64,000 nucleotides of DNA from Haloarchaeobius amylolyticus (lineage in GTDB: Archaea > Halobacteriota > Halobacteria > Halobacteriales > Natrialbaceae): NCBI RefSeq assembly GCF_026616195.1, contig NZ_JANHDH010000002.1, positions 310,001-374,000 on the forward strand. Direction: 5' to 3'. Positions within the stretch are counted from its first letter, which is position 1; each line of letters starts with the position of its first letter. The notes under the pieces were generated by a model. It saw only the letters and a program-made list of their open reading frames with translations, searched no databases and was not told where the DNA came from. Positions 8,869-16,278 of the stretch are shown here, piece by piece. Position numbers and translations under genes: made by a program.

Positions 8869-8963
8869 CGACGACCACCAGAACTGGTAAGTGCTGACAT
8901 ACAACACGAGGCGCGGCGACCCCTGAAAAGTGTATCTCCGCTGGAATCGGTCGCCTGCTGTCC

Positions 8964-9866
8964 TCAGTCGTCGCGGGCGACCTCGTGGCGGCCGAAGCCG
9001 TACCGGAGGCGGTTCGCCAGCCGGCGGGAGAACCGGCCCTGTTCGGGGGCGCGCGACCCGAAGCGCTCGGCGAGCGACTGGTAGATGAGCGGGACGGGAA
9101 CCTCCTGTTCGAGCGCCTCCTGCACCGTCCAGGTGCCGGTCGAGCCGCCCGCGACGTGGTCGGCCACGTCGCCGAGGTCGTTGCCCTCCTCGCGGAACGC
9201 CTCCTCGCACAACTCGAGCAGCCACGACCGGATGACCGCGCCGTTGTTCCAGGTGCGCGAGACGGCCTCGAGGTCGAGGTCGTATCGGCCGTTCGCGAGC
9301 AGTTCGAAGCCCTCGCCGTAGGCCTGCATCAGCACGTACTCGACGCCGTTGTGGACCATCTTGACGTAGTGGCCGGAGCCGGCGGGGCCCATGCGGTCGT
9401 GGCCGTCGGGGCCGGTCGCGACCGCGTCGAAGACCGGGACCAGCTCGTCGTAGGCCCACTGCGGGCCGCCGACCATGAGCGAGAAGCCGAGTTCCGCGCC
9501 CGCGGGGCCGCCGGAGGTCCCGCAGTCGAGGTAGGCCGCGTCGGTCGATTCGGCGCGGCGGACCGAGTCCTCGAAGTGGGAGTTCCCGCCGTCGACGACC
9601 ACGTCGTCCTCGTCGAGCAGCGGTTCGAGGTCGTCCAGTGCGGCGTCGACCGGTTCGCCGGCCGGCACCATCAGCCAGATGCGCTTGTCCTCGCCGAGTT
9701 CGTTCGCCAGCCCGCGGACCGAGTCGGCGGGGGTGGCCCCTGCATCGGCGGCGGCCGCGACGGCGTCGTCGTCGAGGTCGAACGCGACCACGTCGTGGCC
9801 GGCGTCGAGAACTCTGTCTACCACGATACGGCCCATCCGGCCGAGTCCGATTACGCCCAGTTGCAT
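8964..9866 (-). CDS. gnd: 6-phosphogluconate dehydrogenase (decarboxylating)
   Basis: Predicted 300 residues, the length of the short NAD-type Gnd/YqeC class rather than the 470-residue classical enzyme. It starts MQLGVIGLGRMGRIV with the Rossmann G-x-G-x2-G, then shows the substrate-binding GGNSHFEDS and the catalytic region GPAGSGHYVKMVHNGVEY, with the conserved Lys and Asn. It converts 6-phosphogluconate to ribulose 5-phosphate and CO2 in the oxidative pentose phosphate pathway, the main pentose route known in haloarchaea. The TPP enzyme follows 95 bp downstream; a common function is not evident. Confidence 0.93.
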   Translation of the reverse strand: MQLGVIGLGRMGRIVVDRVLDAGHDVVAFDLDDDAVAAAADAGATPADSVRGLANELGEDKRIWLMVPAGEPVDAALDDLEPLLDEDDVVVDGGNSHFEDSVRRAESTDAAYLDCGTSGGPAGAELGFSLMVGGPQWAYDELVPVFDAVATGPDGHDRMGPAGSGHYVKMVHNGVEYVLMQAYGEGFELLANGRYDLDLEAVSRTWNNGAVIRSWLLELCEEAFREEGNDLGDVADHVAGGSTGTWTVQEALEQEVPVPLIYQSLAERFGSRAPEQGRFSRRLANRLRYGFGRHEVARDD

Positions 9867-9994
9867 GGCTCAGGGTGTTCGGGCAGGCACCGTAGGGGTT
9901 GTGATTGGCGGTCGTCGCCGCGGTTGGCGCCCGCCCCACGACTGTCCTCGTCAGCGGATGTCCCCGAGGCCGATACACCAGCGGTGTGGCAGCC

Positions 9995-10510
9995 TCAGAC
10001 CGAGAGCGTCGCACCGCCGGGAGTGACCAGACTGGCCCCGTCCGGCGGCTCGCCGTCGACGTCGAACGTCGTCAGTGCGACACCTACCGCTTCGTCGCCG
10101 GAGTCCAGTGGCGACTTGGGTTGCCGTTCGAGTTCGACCCGGAGGCGGCCGTCCCGCCACTCGGTTTCGGCGGGCCAGAAGTATGCCGGGTTACTCGCCG
10201 ACGTCCGGAGAGTCGTGAGCAGCGCGAACTGGTCGGTCGCGAGACTCGCGACCTCGGCGGCGTACCGTCGTGCATCTGGTTCGTCGGTCACGTCGAGGGT
10301 CGCACCCTCGGTGAACAGTCCCGCGTACAGGTACTGGTCGGCGTCGCTGTCGATGCCGTGTCGGACGAACGGTGTCTGGAGCGGGCGGATTGTGGCGCGT
10401 CCGGTTGGGTTGTACACGTCGGGCTGGCCGCCACCCGACTGGAGGTCGCTACACCCGCCGAGGAGTGTCATCCCGGCGGAGATCGTTCCGAGGAGGGCAC
10501 GTCGTCGCAT
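9995..10510 (-). CDS. Tat-type lipoprotein of unknown function
   Basis: Predicted 171 residues. The N-terminus MRRRALLG followed by a hydrophobic stretch and the lipobox LLGGC (Cys about residue 20) indicates a Tat-exported, lipid-anchored protein on the outer face of the membrane, the common haloarchaeal export style. The mature part has no recognised domain; it is mostly predicted beta strand with a few aromatic motifs (YAGLF, NPAYFWPAE). The gene lies between gnd and a divergent thioesterase gene. Function unknown. Confidence 0.75.
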   Translation of the reverse strand: MRRRALLGTISAGMTLLGGCSDLQSGGGQPDVYNPTGRATIRPLQTPFVRHGIDSDADQYLYAGLFTEGATLDVTDEPDARRYAAEVASLATDQFALLTTLRTSASNPAYFWPAETEWRDGRLRVELERQPKSPLDSGDEAVGVALTTFDVDGEPPDGASLVTPGGATLSV

Positions 10511-10650
10511 CGACGAAATAACGTGTCCGATACGTGGAAAATGTTTGCCACGATAGCCGACACACGCTCACCCGTCTGCCCAGAATCCACGGTCGGCCCG
10601 TTCTCTCCCGTTGGCGAAACGGTTTCACGGTGGCTCTCCTGTCCAGTGCC

Positions 10651-11091
10651 ATGACCGTCGCAGACATCTTCGACGCGATGCCCTACGCCCAGCACCTCGG
10701 CATCGAACTCACCGATGCCGACGAGGGCTACGCTCGCGGGGTCCTCGAACTCGGCGAGGAGCACTCGTCGGTCCCCGGTCGGGTCGTCGCCCACGGCGGC
10801 GTGGTCCACTCCCTCGCGGACCACGTCGGCGGCGCGGCCATCATCTCCCTCGTCCACAAGCCCACACCCACCATCGACATCCGCATCGACCACCTCTCGC
10901 CGGCGACCGACGACCTCGTCGCCGAAGCGGAGGTCGTCCGGAACGGGGGTGACGTCGCGACCGTCGACATCACGGTCGAGGACGTGACCGGCCAGTCGGT
11001 CGCCACCGCCCGCGGCGTCTACAAGACCGGCGGTGGCGACGGCGGGTCCGCCTGGGTCGACGGCGGCGAGGAGTTCCCGACCGGTCCCTGA
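10651..11091 (+). CDS. PaaI-type hotdog thioesterase
   Basis: Predicted 146 residues, normal for the PaaI/YbgC hotdog fold. The signature VVAHGGVVHSLADHVGGAA contains the conserved HGG at the start of the central helix with the acidic residue that follows (D). The second half contains IDIRIDHLSPAT and the family ending ARGVYKTGG. It probably hydrolyses an acyl-CoA thioester, perhaps from aromatic or short-chain acid breakdown. A paralogue at 59526-59942 shares the same motifs in the same order. The start MTVADIF is chosen because upstream codons are non-conserved; the stop is followed by a convergent ABC permease gene. Confidence 0.87.
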   Translation: MTVADIFDAMPYAQHLGIELTDADEGYARGVLELGEEHSSVPGRVVAHGGVVHSLADHVGGAAIISLVHKPTPTIDIRIDHLSPATDDLVAEAEVVRNGGDVATVDITVEDVTGQSVATARGVYKTGGGDGGSAWVDGGEEFPTGP

Positions 11092-11139
11092 CCGGTCCCC
11101 GGCCGGCTCCTGACGGCCCCCGACCGATCCCTGCCCGGC

Positions 11140-11973
11140 CTACTGCACCTTCGAACTCGACGCCTTCGTGAGCACGTAGATGGCGACCGCGCCGAGCGCG
11201 AGGTCGAGCGCGACGAGGACGGCCAGCGATTCGAGGATGACGCCGGTGTCCCAGCCGAACAGCATTATCTCGCGGGCGGCCTCGACCCCGTAGGTGATGG
11301 GGTTGAGTTCGGCGAACGTCTGGACCCACTCCGGGAGCGCCTGCTTGGGCAGGAACGCGGTCGAGAGGAACAGCAGGGGGAACTGGAGGATGTTCGCCGC
11401 GATGATGGTCGCCTCGGAGTTCTTCGTCTTGATGGCGATGACGTTCGAGAACGACGCGAACCAGATGGAGAAGACGATGCCGACGCCGATGATGGCGAGC
11501 GCGCCGGGGATGCCCGTGGCGACCTCCGCCCCGAGCAGGCTGCCGAGCCCGAGTACGATGCATATCTGGACCGCGATGCGTAGCATCTCCGAGAGCGTCT
11601 TCCCGACGAAGACGGCCGAGCGCCGCATCGGCGAGACCAGCGTCTTCTCGAACATCCCGTCCTCGATGTCCTCGACGAGGCCGATGCCGGAGGTGGCGGC
11701 CGCGATGAGCGCGACCTGCATCACGATGGCCGGGGTCAGGTACGAGACGTAGCTGATGTCGCCGGGCAGGCCCGAGAGGGCGGCGCCCGCGACCCCGCCG
11801 AACACCTCCGAGAAGAGGATGAGGAAGACGGCGGGCTGGATGGTCGAGACCGTGAGCACGAACGGGTTCCGCACTGCCTTGAGGTTCCAGCGCTTGAAGT
11901 TCACCCAGACGTCGCCGAGCCAGCCGTTGCCGGGTGCGATGGTCTGGCCCCCGGTAGCGGTCTCGGAGCTCAT
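11140..11973 (-). CDS. ABC-2 type transporter permease
   Basis: Predicted 277 residues with six hydrophobic helices, matching the ABC-2 membrane subunit family used by drug/antibiotic exporters. The family region SPMRRSAVFVGKTLSEMLR is visible, as is the closing part NPITYGVEAAREIML. The ATG overlaps the stop of the ATPase gene by four bases (ATGA), so translation is likely coupled. With 11970-12998 it forms a two-gene exporter that also appears linked to the HxlR-type regulator just upstream. The substrate is unknown. Confidence 0.92.
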   Translation of the reverse strand: MSSETATGGQTIAPGNGWLGDVWVNFKRWNLKAVRNPFVLTVSTIQPAVFLILFSEVFGGVAGAALSGLPGDISYVSYLTPAIVMQVALIAAATSGIGLVEDIEDGMFEKTLVSPMRRSAVFVGKTLSEMLRIAVQICIVLGLGSLLGAEVATGIPGALAIIGVGIVFSIWFASFSNVIAIKTKNSEATIIAANILQFPLLFLSTAFLPKQALPEWVQTFAELNPITYGVEAAREIMLFGWDTGVILESLAVLVALDLALGAVAIYVLTKASSSKVQ

Positions 11974-12998
11974 CGCAGCACCTCCTCGGCGGCGACCGCC
12001 GACGATTCGGCCTCGGAGGCCGTCTCCTCGGTCGGCTCGCCCGTGATGGCGAGGAACACGTCGTCCAGCGTCGGCGAGTGGACGGTGAACCCCGTCGGCG
12101 TGAAGCCGGCCTCCTTCAGCGCGATGAGCACGTCGGTTCCGACCGACCGGGCGCGCTCGGAGGCGACGCTGACGCCCTCCTCGGTCGTCTGGACCTCGGC
12201 CCCGTCGAGCAGCCCCGACTCCCGGACGACCTCGGCCGCCCGCGAGCGCCGGTCCGGGGTCGGGTCGTCGAGTTCGATCTCCAGGACGTCGCCGCCGACC
12301 CGCGCTTTGAGGTCGTCGGGCGCGCCCTCGATGACGATCTCGCCGTCCTTGATGACCGCGAGGCGCTCGCAGAGTTCGTCGGCCTCCTCCAGGTACTGCG
12401 TCGTCAGGAAGACCGTGGTGCCCTCCTCGTTGATGCGCCGGAAGTACTCCCAGAGCCGGTTCCTGGCTTTGGGGTCGAGCCCTGTCGTCGGCTCGTCGAG
12501 GAAGACGATGGGTGGCTCGTGGACCAGCACGGTCGCCACGTCGAGCCGTTTCTTCATCCCGCCGGAGAACGTCTTGGCCCTCTTGTCGGCCACGTCGGCG
12601 AGGTCGGTCAGGTCGAGCAACTCGTCGATGCGGTCGGCGCGTTCGCTCTTGGGCACGCCGAAGGCCTCCGCGGCGAACTTCACGTTCTCGCGGGCGGTCA
12701 GCTCCGGGTCGACGCTCGTCTCCTGTGGCATGTAACCGATGGAGCGCCGGACCGCCCGCGGGTCGGCGGTCACGTCGTGCCCGTTGACCGTTATCTCGCC
12801 ACCGGTCGGCTGGAGCAGCGTCACCAGCGTCTTGATGGTCGTCGTCTTCCCGGCCCCGTTCGGGCCGAGGAACCCGAAGAACTCCCCGTCCGGGATGGCG
12901 AGGTCGATACCCCTGACGGCCTCGGTGCCGTCGCCGTAGGTCAGGCGAACGTCCCGCGCGTCGATGGCGAGTCGTTCGGAACCGTCTGTCATCGGCAC
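11970..12998 (-). CDS. ABC transporter ATP-binding protein (DrrA-like)
   Basis: Predicted 342 residues (340 if the second ATG at 12992 is used). It shows Walker A GPNGAGKTT (about 45-53), the Q-loop YMPQE, the signature FSGGMKKRLD, and Walker B IVFLDEPTTGLD. A C-terminal extension of about 100 residues resembles the DUF4162 domain of DrrA-type daunorubicin/drug exporter ATPases. It drives the permease encoded by the overlapping downstream gene. A TATA box (TTATATAG, 13019-13026) sits about 25 bp upstream, predicting a leaderless transcript starting at or beside the ATG. Palindromic sites directly above this box suggest control by the adjacent regulator. Confidence 0.94.
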   Translation of the reverse strand: MPMTDGSERLAIDARDVRLTYGDGTEAVRGIDLAIPDGEFFGFLGPNGAGKTTTIKTLVTLLQPTGGEITVNGHDVTADPRAVRRSIGYMPQETSVDPELTARENVKFAAEAFGVPKSERADRIDELLDLTDLADVADKRAKTFSGGMKKRLDVATVLVHEPPIVFLDEPTTGLDPKARNRLWEYFRRINEEGTTVFLTTQYLEEADELCERLAVIKDGEIVIEGAPDDLKARVGGDVLEIELDDPTPDRRSRAAEVVRESGLLDGAEVQTTEEGVSVASERARSVGTDVLIALKEAGFTPTGFTVHSPTLDDVFLAITGEPTEETASEAESSAVAAEEVLR

Positions 12999-13018
12999 AG
13001 GGTAGCACCGCCGCCTGC

Positions 13019-13064
13019 TTATATAGTCATCTCGGCGACCCTGTAGTAACTACAGGAACTGTAG
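13019..13064 (-). promoter_or_regulatory. Promoter and putative operator of the ABC exporter
   Basis: On the minus strand a TATA box (13019-13026) lies some 26 bp before the exporter ATG. Just upstream, CTGTAGTAACTACAG (13041-13055) is a 7-bp inverted repeat around one base, and another CTGTAG occurs at 13059-13064, ending directly at the stop of the regulator gene. A related palindrome sits upstream of the regulator itself (13489-13500). The position above the BRE/TATA would suit an activator or a repressor that blocks factor B. Confidence 0.6.
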
Positions 13065-13445
13065 CTATTCGAGTTCGTGGCTCGCGGCCCAGCGGTGGAG
13101 GTGCTCGAACATCGGGTCGAGCGCGTCGGCCGTCTCGGTGGTCCGGTACTCGACCCGGGGCGGTATCTCGTCGTAGGACCGCCGGGTCAGCAGGCCGGCC
13201 TCGGTGAGTTCGCCGAGGCGGTTCGAGAGAGTCGTCGGCGACACCTCCAGCCGGTCCTCGAGTTCGGAGAAGCGGTAGGCGTCGTCGCCGAGAGCGAACT
13301 CCCGGAGGATGGCCATGGTGTGGGCCTTCCCCAGCAGGTCGAGCAACTCGGTGACCCGGCGGTCGATGGCTTCGAGTTCGGACGCCGAGGCGTTCGCCCG
13401 CTGTTCGCGGGCCTCTGCACGGATGGCCTCGATGTCGATGTCCAT
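13065..13445 (-). CDS. HxlR-family winged-helix regulator
   Basis: Predicted 126 residues. The core LLDLLGKAHTMAILREFALG (about 35-55) is the HxlR/MarR-like first helix. The recognition part is VSPTTLSNRLGELTEAGLL and the wing RRSYDEIPPRVEYRTTE is highly typical of HxlR. The last segment LDPMFEHLHRWA also fits. These proteins bind short palindromes as dimers and often control adjacent transporter or oxidoreductase genes. It is transcribed 66 bp upstream of the ABC exporter on the same strand, with matching palindromes before both genes, which supports a role in exporter control and autoregulation. The effector is unknown. Confidence 0.88.
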   Translation of the reverse strand: MDIDIEAIRAEAREQRANASASELEAIDRRVTELLDLLGKAHTMAILREFALGDDAYRFSELEDRLEVSPTTLSNRLGELTEAGLLTRRSYDEIPPRVEYRTTETADALDPMFEHLHRWAASHELE

Positions 13446-13488
13446 ACGCCACCCAGCGTCGCCGGGACGAAAACTGTCGGGGCTCCAG

Positions 13489-13500
13489 ACACTGTAGTGT
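13489..13500. promoter_or_regulatory. Putative operator upstream of the HxlR gene
   Basis: ACACTGTAGTGT is a 5-bp inverted repeat with a 2-bp centre, 44-55 bp before the regulator start and just upstream of the expected core promoter. It shares CTGTAGT with the palindrome in front of the ABC exporter. Confidence 0.45.
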
Positions 13501-13580
13501 AGCCGGCCGCGCCACGGTCCCCACCAGCCGACCCTGCCGTTTGGTCGGGGTTTTTCCCGGTGGGCGACGTAGCCACAGGT

Positions 13581-13946
13581 ATGCTCGGCTCCCCGAAGAT
13601 CCGAAAGGCAGTGTCGGCCGCGACCGCGGCGTACGGGCTTCTCAGTCTCATCGCCCCGCGCAAGACCGTCAAGATCGCCCAGCGCGTCGTGCTCTCCCCG
13701 ACGTTCGAGAACACCGGCGAACTCGAACCCCGCGACTGGTACGTCGAGTCGGCCCGCGCGTCCGGCCTGGGCATGCTCGTCGGCGGCCTGTTCGGCTACA
13801 TCCTCGCCGACCGCGCCGGCGACAAGGCCGAGGCCGCGAAGACCGAGCCCGTCGAACTCGACGTCGACGAGGCCGCGGAAGACGAGGCGGCGGACGCAGA
13901 CGAGGTCGAAGACGAGTCCGAGACCATCGACATCGACGACGACTGA
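13581..13946 (+). CDS. Conserved-type small protein with acidic tail
   Basis: Predicted 121 residues from MLGSPKIRKAV. There is one amphipathic/hydrophobic stretch near 10-25 (AAYGLLSLIAP) and a second near 60-75 (GLGMLVGGLFGYILADRAG). They are followed by a strongly acidic C-terminus (about 85-121, mostly Asp and Glu). This suggests a membrane-associated protein with a soluble acidic tail. No family name is recognised. The gene starts on the far side of the HxlR operator region and converges with kynU. Function unknown. Confidence 0.7.
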   Translation: MLGSPKIRKAVSAATAAYGLLSLIAPRKTVKIAQRVVLSPTFENTGELEPRDWYVESARASGLGMLVGGLFGYILADRAGDKAEAAKTEPVELDVDEAAEDEAADADEVEDESETIDIDDD

Positions 13947-13976
13947 GACGGCCTCTCCTTCTGTCCCGGCGACGAC

Positions 13977-15284
13977 CTACGTCACGCCGCCGGACTGCGG
14001 TTCGTACTCCCGGAACAGCTCGTTCGCCGCGATGTCGTGCAGGTCCTCGACCACGGTCCAGACCTCCTCGAAGCCGACGTAGTACGGCGAGGGCGCCACG
14101 CGAACCACGTTCGGCGGGCGGTAGTCCACGACCACGCCGCGCTCTTTGAGCGCCTGGCTGATGCGGTATGCCTCCTCGTGCTCTATCGCGACGTGCCCAC
14201 CCCGGCGCTCTGGGTCGCGGGGAGTCCCGACCGCGTACCCGAGGTCCACGAGGCGTTCGTCGGCGAGACGAATCAGGTAGTCCGTCAGCAGCACCGACTT
14301 CTCGCGCAGCGCCTCGATACCGGCGTCGTGGGTCACGTCGAGTGCGCCGTCCAGGGGCGCGGCCGCCAGCACCGGAATCGTGCCGATCTGCCACGCGCCG
14401 GCGTCGTCGGCGGGGGTGAACGCGTGGTTCATCTCGAACTGGGTCGCCTTGTCGTGGCCCCACCAGCCGGCGAGGGCGGGCTCGGCGTCGAAGTGGCGCT
14501 CGTTCACGTACAGGCCGGCGATGGCGCCCGGCCCGGCGTTGAGGTACTTGTAGGTGCACCAGACCGCGAAGTCGACGCCCACCTCGTCGAACTCGTGGGG
14601 AACCACCCCGACCGAGTGCGCCGCGTCGAACCCGGCGAGGGCGTCGTGCTCGTGGGCGAGTTCGGTGATTGCTTCCACGTCCAGCAGTTGCCCGGACCGG
14701 TACAGCACCGTCGGCATGAACACGATGTCCACGTCGTGGGTTTCGAGGGCCGTCTCGACCGCATCTGCGGTGATGGTCCGGCCGTCCTCGCTCTCGACGC
14801 GCAGGAGGTGCTCGTCGGGGTCGAGGCCGCGCTGGCGCAACTGGGCGGCGATGGCGTAGTGGTCGGTCGGGAAGTCGAGGTCGTTCACGAGGACGGTCTC
14901 GCCGTCGTGGGCGTCGAGCATCGTCCCGACCAGCGTGTGGATGTTGACGGTGGTCGAGTTGCCGACGACCACTTCGGACTCGCGGGCGCCGACGAGGGGG
15001 GCGATGCGGTCCCCGAGGCGCTCGCCGTAGTGGAACCAGTCCGGGTCGGCGTCGGTCCAGCCGCGGATGGCGAGTTCCTTCCACTCCTCGACCACCTGGT
15101 CGAGGGCGGCCGCCGCGTCCTCGGAGCAGAGGCCGAGCGAGTTCCCGTCCATGTAGCGCTCGTCCTCGGGCACGAAGAACCGCTCGCGCAGGTCGGCCAG
15201 CGGGTCCGCGTCGTCGAGGTCGCGGGCGTACTCGCGGTCGGGCGAGAAGTCGTCGGCGTCGTCACCGACGGTCGGTGTGGGCAT
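13977..15284 (-). CDS. kynU: Kynureninase
   Basis: Predicted 435 residues, close to other kynureninases. It is a fold-type I PLP enzyme: the early motif DGNSLGL, the cofactor-binding GNSTTVNIHTLVGTML, FDAAHSVGVVPHEFDEVGVDFAVWCTYKYLN with the PLP-binding Lys at about 246, and the C-terminal APSPYYVGFEEVW. It cleaves L-kynurenine to anthranilate and alanine in tryptophan breakdown. No tryptophan dioxygenase or kynurenine formamidase gene lies beside it, so partners must be elsewhere or this enzyme serves another amino-acid derivative. It is followed by a convergent small gene and preceded by a glutaredoxin gene on the same strand. Confidence 0.93.
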   Translation of the reverse strand: MPTPTVGDDADDFSPDREYARDLDDADPLADLRERFFVPEDERYMDGNSLGLCSEDAAAALDQVVEEWKELAIRGWTDADPDWFHYGERLGDRIAPLVGARESEVVVGNSTTVNIHTLVGTMLDAHDGETVLVNDLDFPTDHYAIAAQLRQRGLDPDEHLLRVESEDGRTITADAVETALETHDVDIVFMPTVLYRSGQLLDVEAITELAHEHDALAGFDAAHSVGVVPHEFDEVGVDFAVWCTYKYLNAGPGAIAGLYVNERHFDAEPALAGWWGHDKATQFEMNHAFTPADDAGAWQIGTIPVLAAAPLDGALDVTHDAGIEALREKSVLLTDYLIRLADERLVDLGYAVGTPRDPERRGGHVAIEHEEAYRISQALKERGVVVDYRPPNVVRVAPSPYYVGFEEVWTVVEDLHDIAANELFREYEPQSGGVT

Positions 15285-15338
15285 GGCTGTCAGGTACGGC
15301 CGCCCAGAAGTAGTGCTTTCGATGGCGAAACCGGGGGC

Positions 15339-15584
15339 CTACGCCTCGGCGTAGGTCGTGTCGATGTACTCGAGGATGTTCGCGGACTCGTTCATCGTCA
15401 CGCCGGTCTCGTCGTCGACGAGGACGGGGACCGCGCGCTGGCCGGAGACGCGTTTCACCTCGTCGCGCTCGGAGTGCAGCGCCTCGACCCAGACGCTCTC
15501 GTATTCCACGTCGAGTTCGTCGAGCCGGTCGGCCACCTTCTCGCACCACGGACAGCCGTCGAGCTGGTAGAGTGTCAGCGACAT
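15339..15584 (-). CDS. Glutaredoxin-like protein
   Basis: Predicted 81 residues, a minimal glutaredoxin/GST-N fold. The active site is CPWC at residues 11-14. The cis-proline AVPVLVD and the end motif ESANILEYIDTTY follow as in glutaredoxins and GST N-terminal domains. It probably reduces disulfides or mixed disulfides; haloarchaea use gamma-glutamylcysteine rather than glutathione, so the thiol partner may be that. The ATG is 78 bp from the divergent membrane-protein ATG, with a 9-bp palindrome between. Confidence 0.9.
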   Translation of the reverse strand: MSLTLYQLDGCPWCEKVADRLDELDVEYESVWVEALHSERDEVKRVSGQRAVPVLVDDETGVTMNESANILEYIDTTYAEA

Positions 15585-15609
15585 GCCCGGGGGTACACAC
15601 GCCAGGCGA

Positions 15610-15635
15610 AAAACCCTGCCGGGAGACAGGGTTTT
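15610..15635. promoter_or_regulatory. 9-bp palindrome in a divergent promoter
   Basis: AAAACCCTG and CAGGGTTTT form perfect 9-bp inverted arms around an 8-bp centre. The arms fall about 26 bp upstream of both divergent ATGs (15584 minus and 15663 plus), exactly where each core promoter should be. The symmetry may therefore reflect two mirrored promoter elements, a shared operator, or both. Confidence 0.55.
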
Positions 15636-15662
15636 CAGGTCGCCAGTCCTACCACCGACACC

Positions 15663-16217
15663 ATGATGGCGACCACCCACGCGTTCGTGGGACTCCTCCT
15701 GGCCGTCGCCGTCAACGCCGTCGCCCCCGGGTTCGGGGTCGTCGCGGCGCTGGCGGGACTCGCCGGCGGCACGTTCCCGGACCTCGACATGGCGGCGGTC
15801 CACCGCAAGACCCTGCACTTCCCCGTCTGGTACTCGGTCGCGACCGTGCCGGCTGCCGCCGCGGCCGTGCTCGCGCCGAGTCAGCTGACCGTCGGCGCGG
15901 CGGTCTTCCTCGCGGCGGCCGCCATCCACTCGGCGAGCGACGCCCTCGGCGGCGGCCTCGAACTCCGGCCCTGGGAGGCGACCTCCACCCGGGCGGTGTA
16001 CGTCCACCCGCTGAAGCGCTGGGTCGCCCCCCGGCGCTACATCCGGTACGACGGCGCCCCGGAGGACTTCGCGGTCGGCGCCCTCGTCGCGGTGCCGGGT
16101 CTGCTCGTCTTCGACGGGCTGGTCCGCCAGCTCGTCGTCGGCGGGTTGCTCGTCTCGCTCGGGTACACGATGATCCGGAAACAGCTCCCCCGGCTCACGC
16201 CGGAACGGTTCCGGTGA
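15663..16217 (+). CDS. Membrane-bound metal-dependent hydrolase-like protein (YdjM/DUF457 type)
   Basis: Predicted 184 residues (ATG at 15663, or the adjacent one at 15666). It has four or so hydrophobic helices. The N-terminal THAFVGLLLAV with an early His, followed by GGTFPDLDM, matches the pattern of the YdjM/DUF457 family of integral membrane proteins proposed to be zinc hydrolases. Further conserved-looking His residues occur in VHRKTLHFP and IHSASDALGG. The catalytic activity of this family is inferred, not firmly shown. It diverges from the glutaredoxin gene and converges with a large membrane protein gene. Confidence 0.75.
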   Translation: MMATTHAFVGLLLAVAVNAVAPGFGVVAALAGLAGGTFPDLDMAAVHRKTLHFPVWYSVATVPAAAAAVLAPSQLTVGAAVFLAAAAIHSASDALGGGLELRPWEATSTRAVYVHPLKRWVAPRRYIRYDGAPEDFAVGALVAVPGLLVFDGLVRQLVVGGLLVSLGYTMIRKQLPRLTPERFR

Positions 16218-16278
16218 CGCGACCGGCGGCGGCGCAACAATCGGCGATTCGACGACCGGCGACCCGACGACCGACGGC

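Noticed and set aside
7216-10014. A single 932-residue open frame covering the TPP enzyme and the region upstream
   Set aside because: Only the part from 8868 down shows TPP-family motifs. The rest is an Arg-rich shadow of gnd on the same strand in another frame.
11092-11139. Degenerate CCGGTCCCTGACC-type repeats between two convergent genes
   Set aside because: Units are too imperfect to define and may be ordinary GC-rich drift or part of a terminator.
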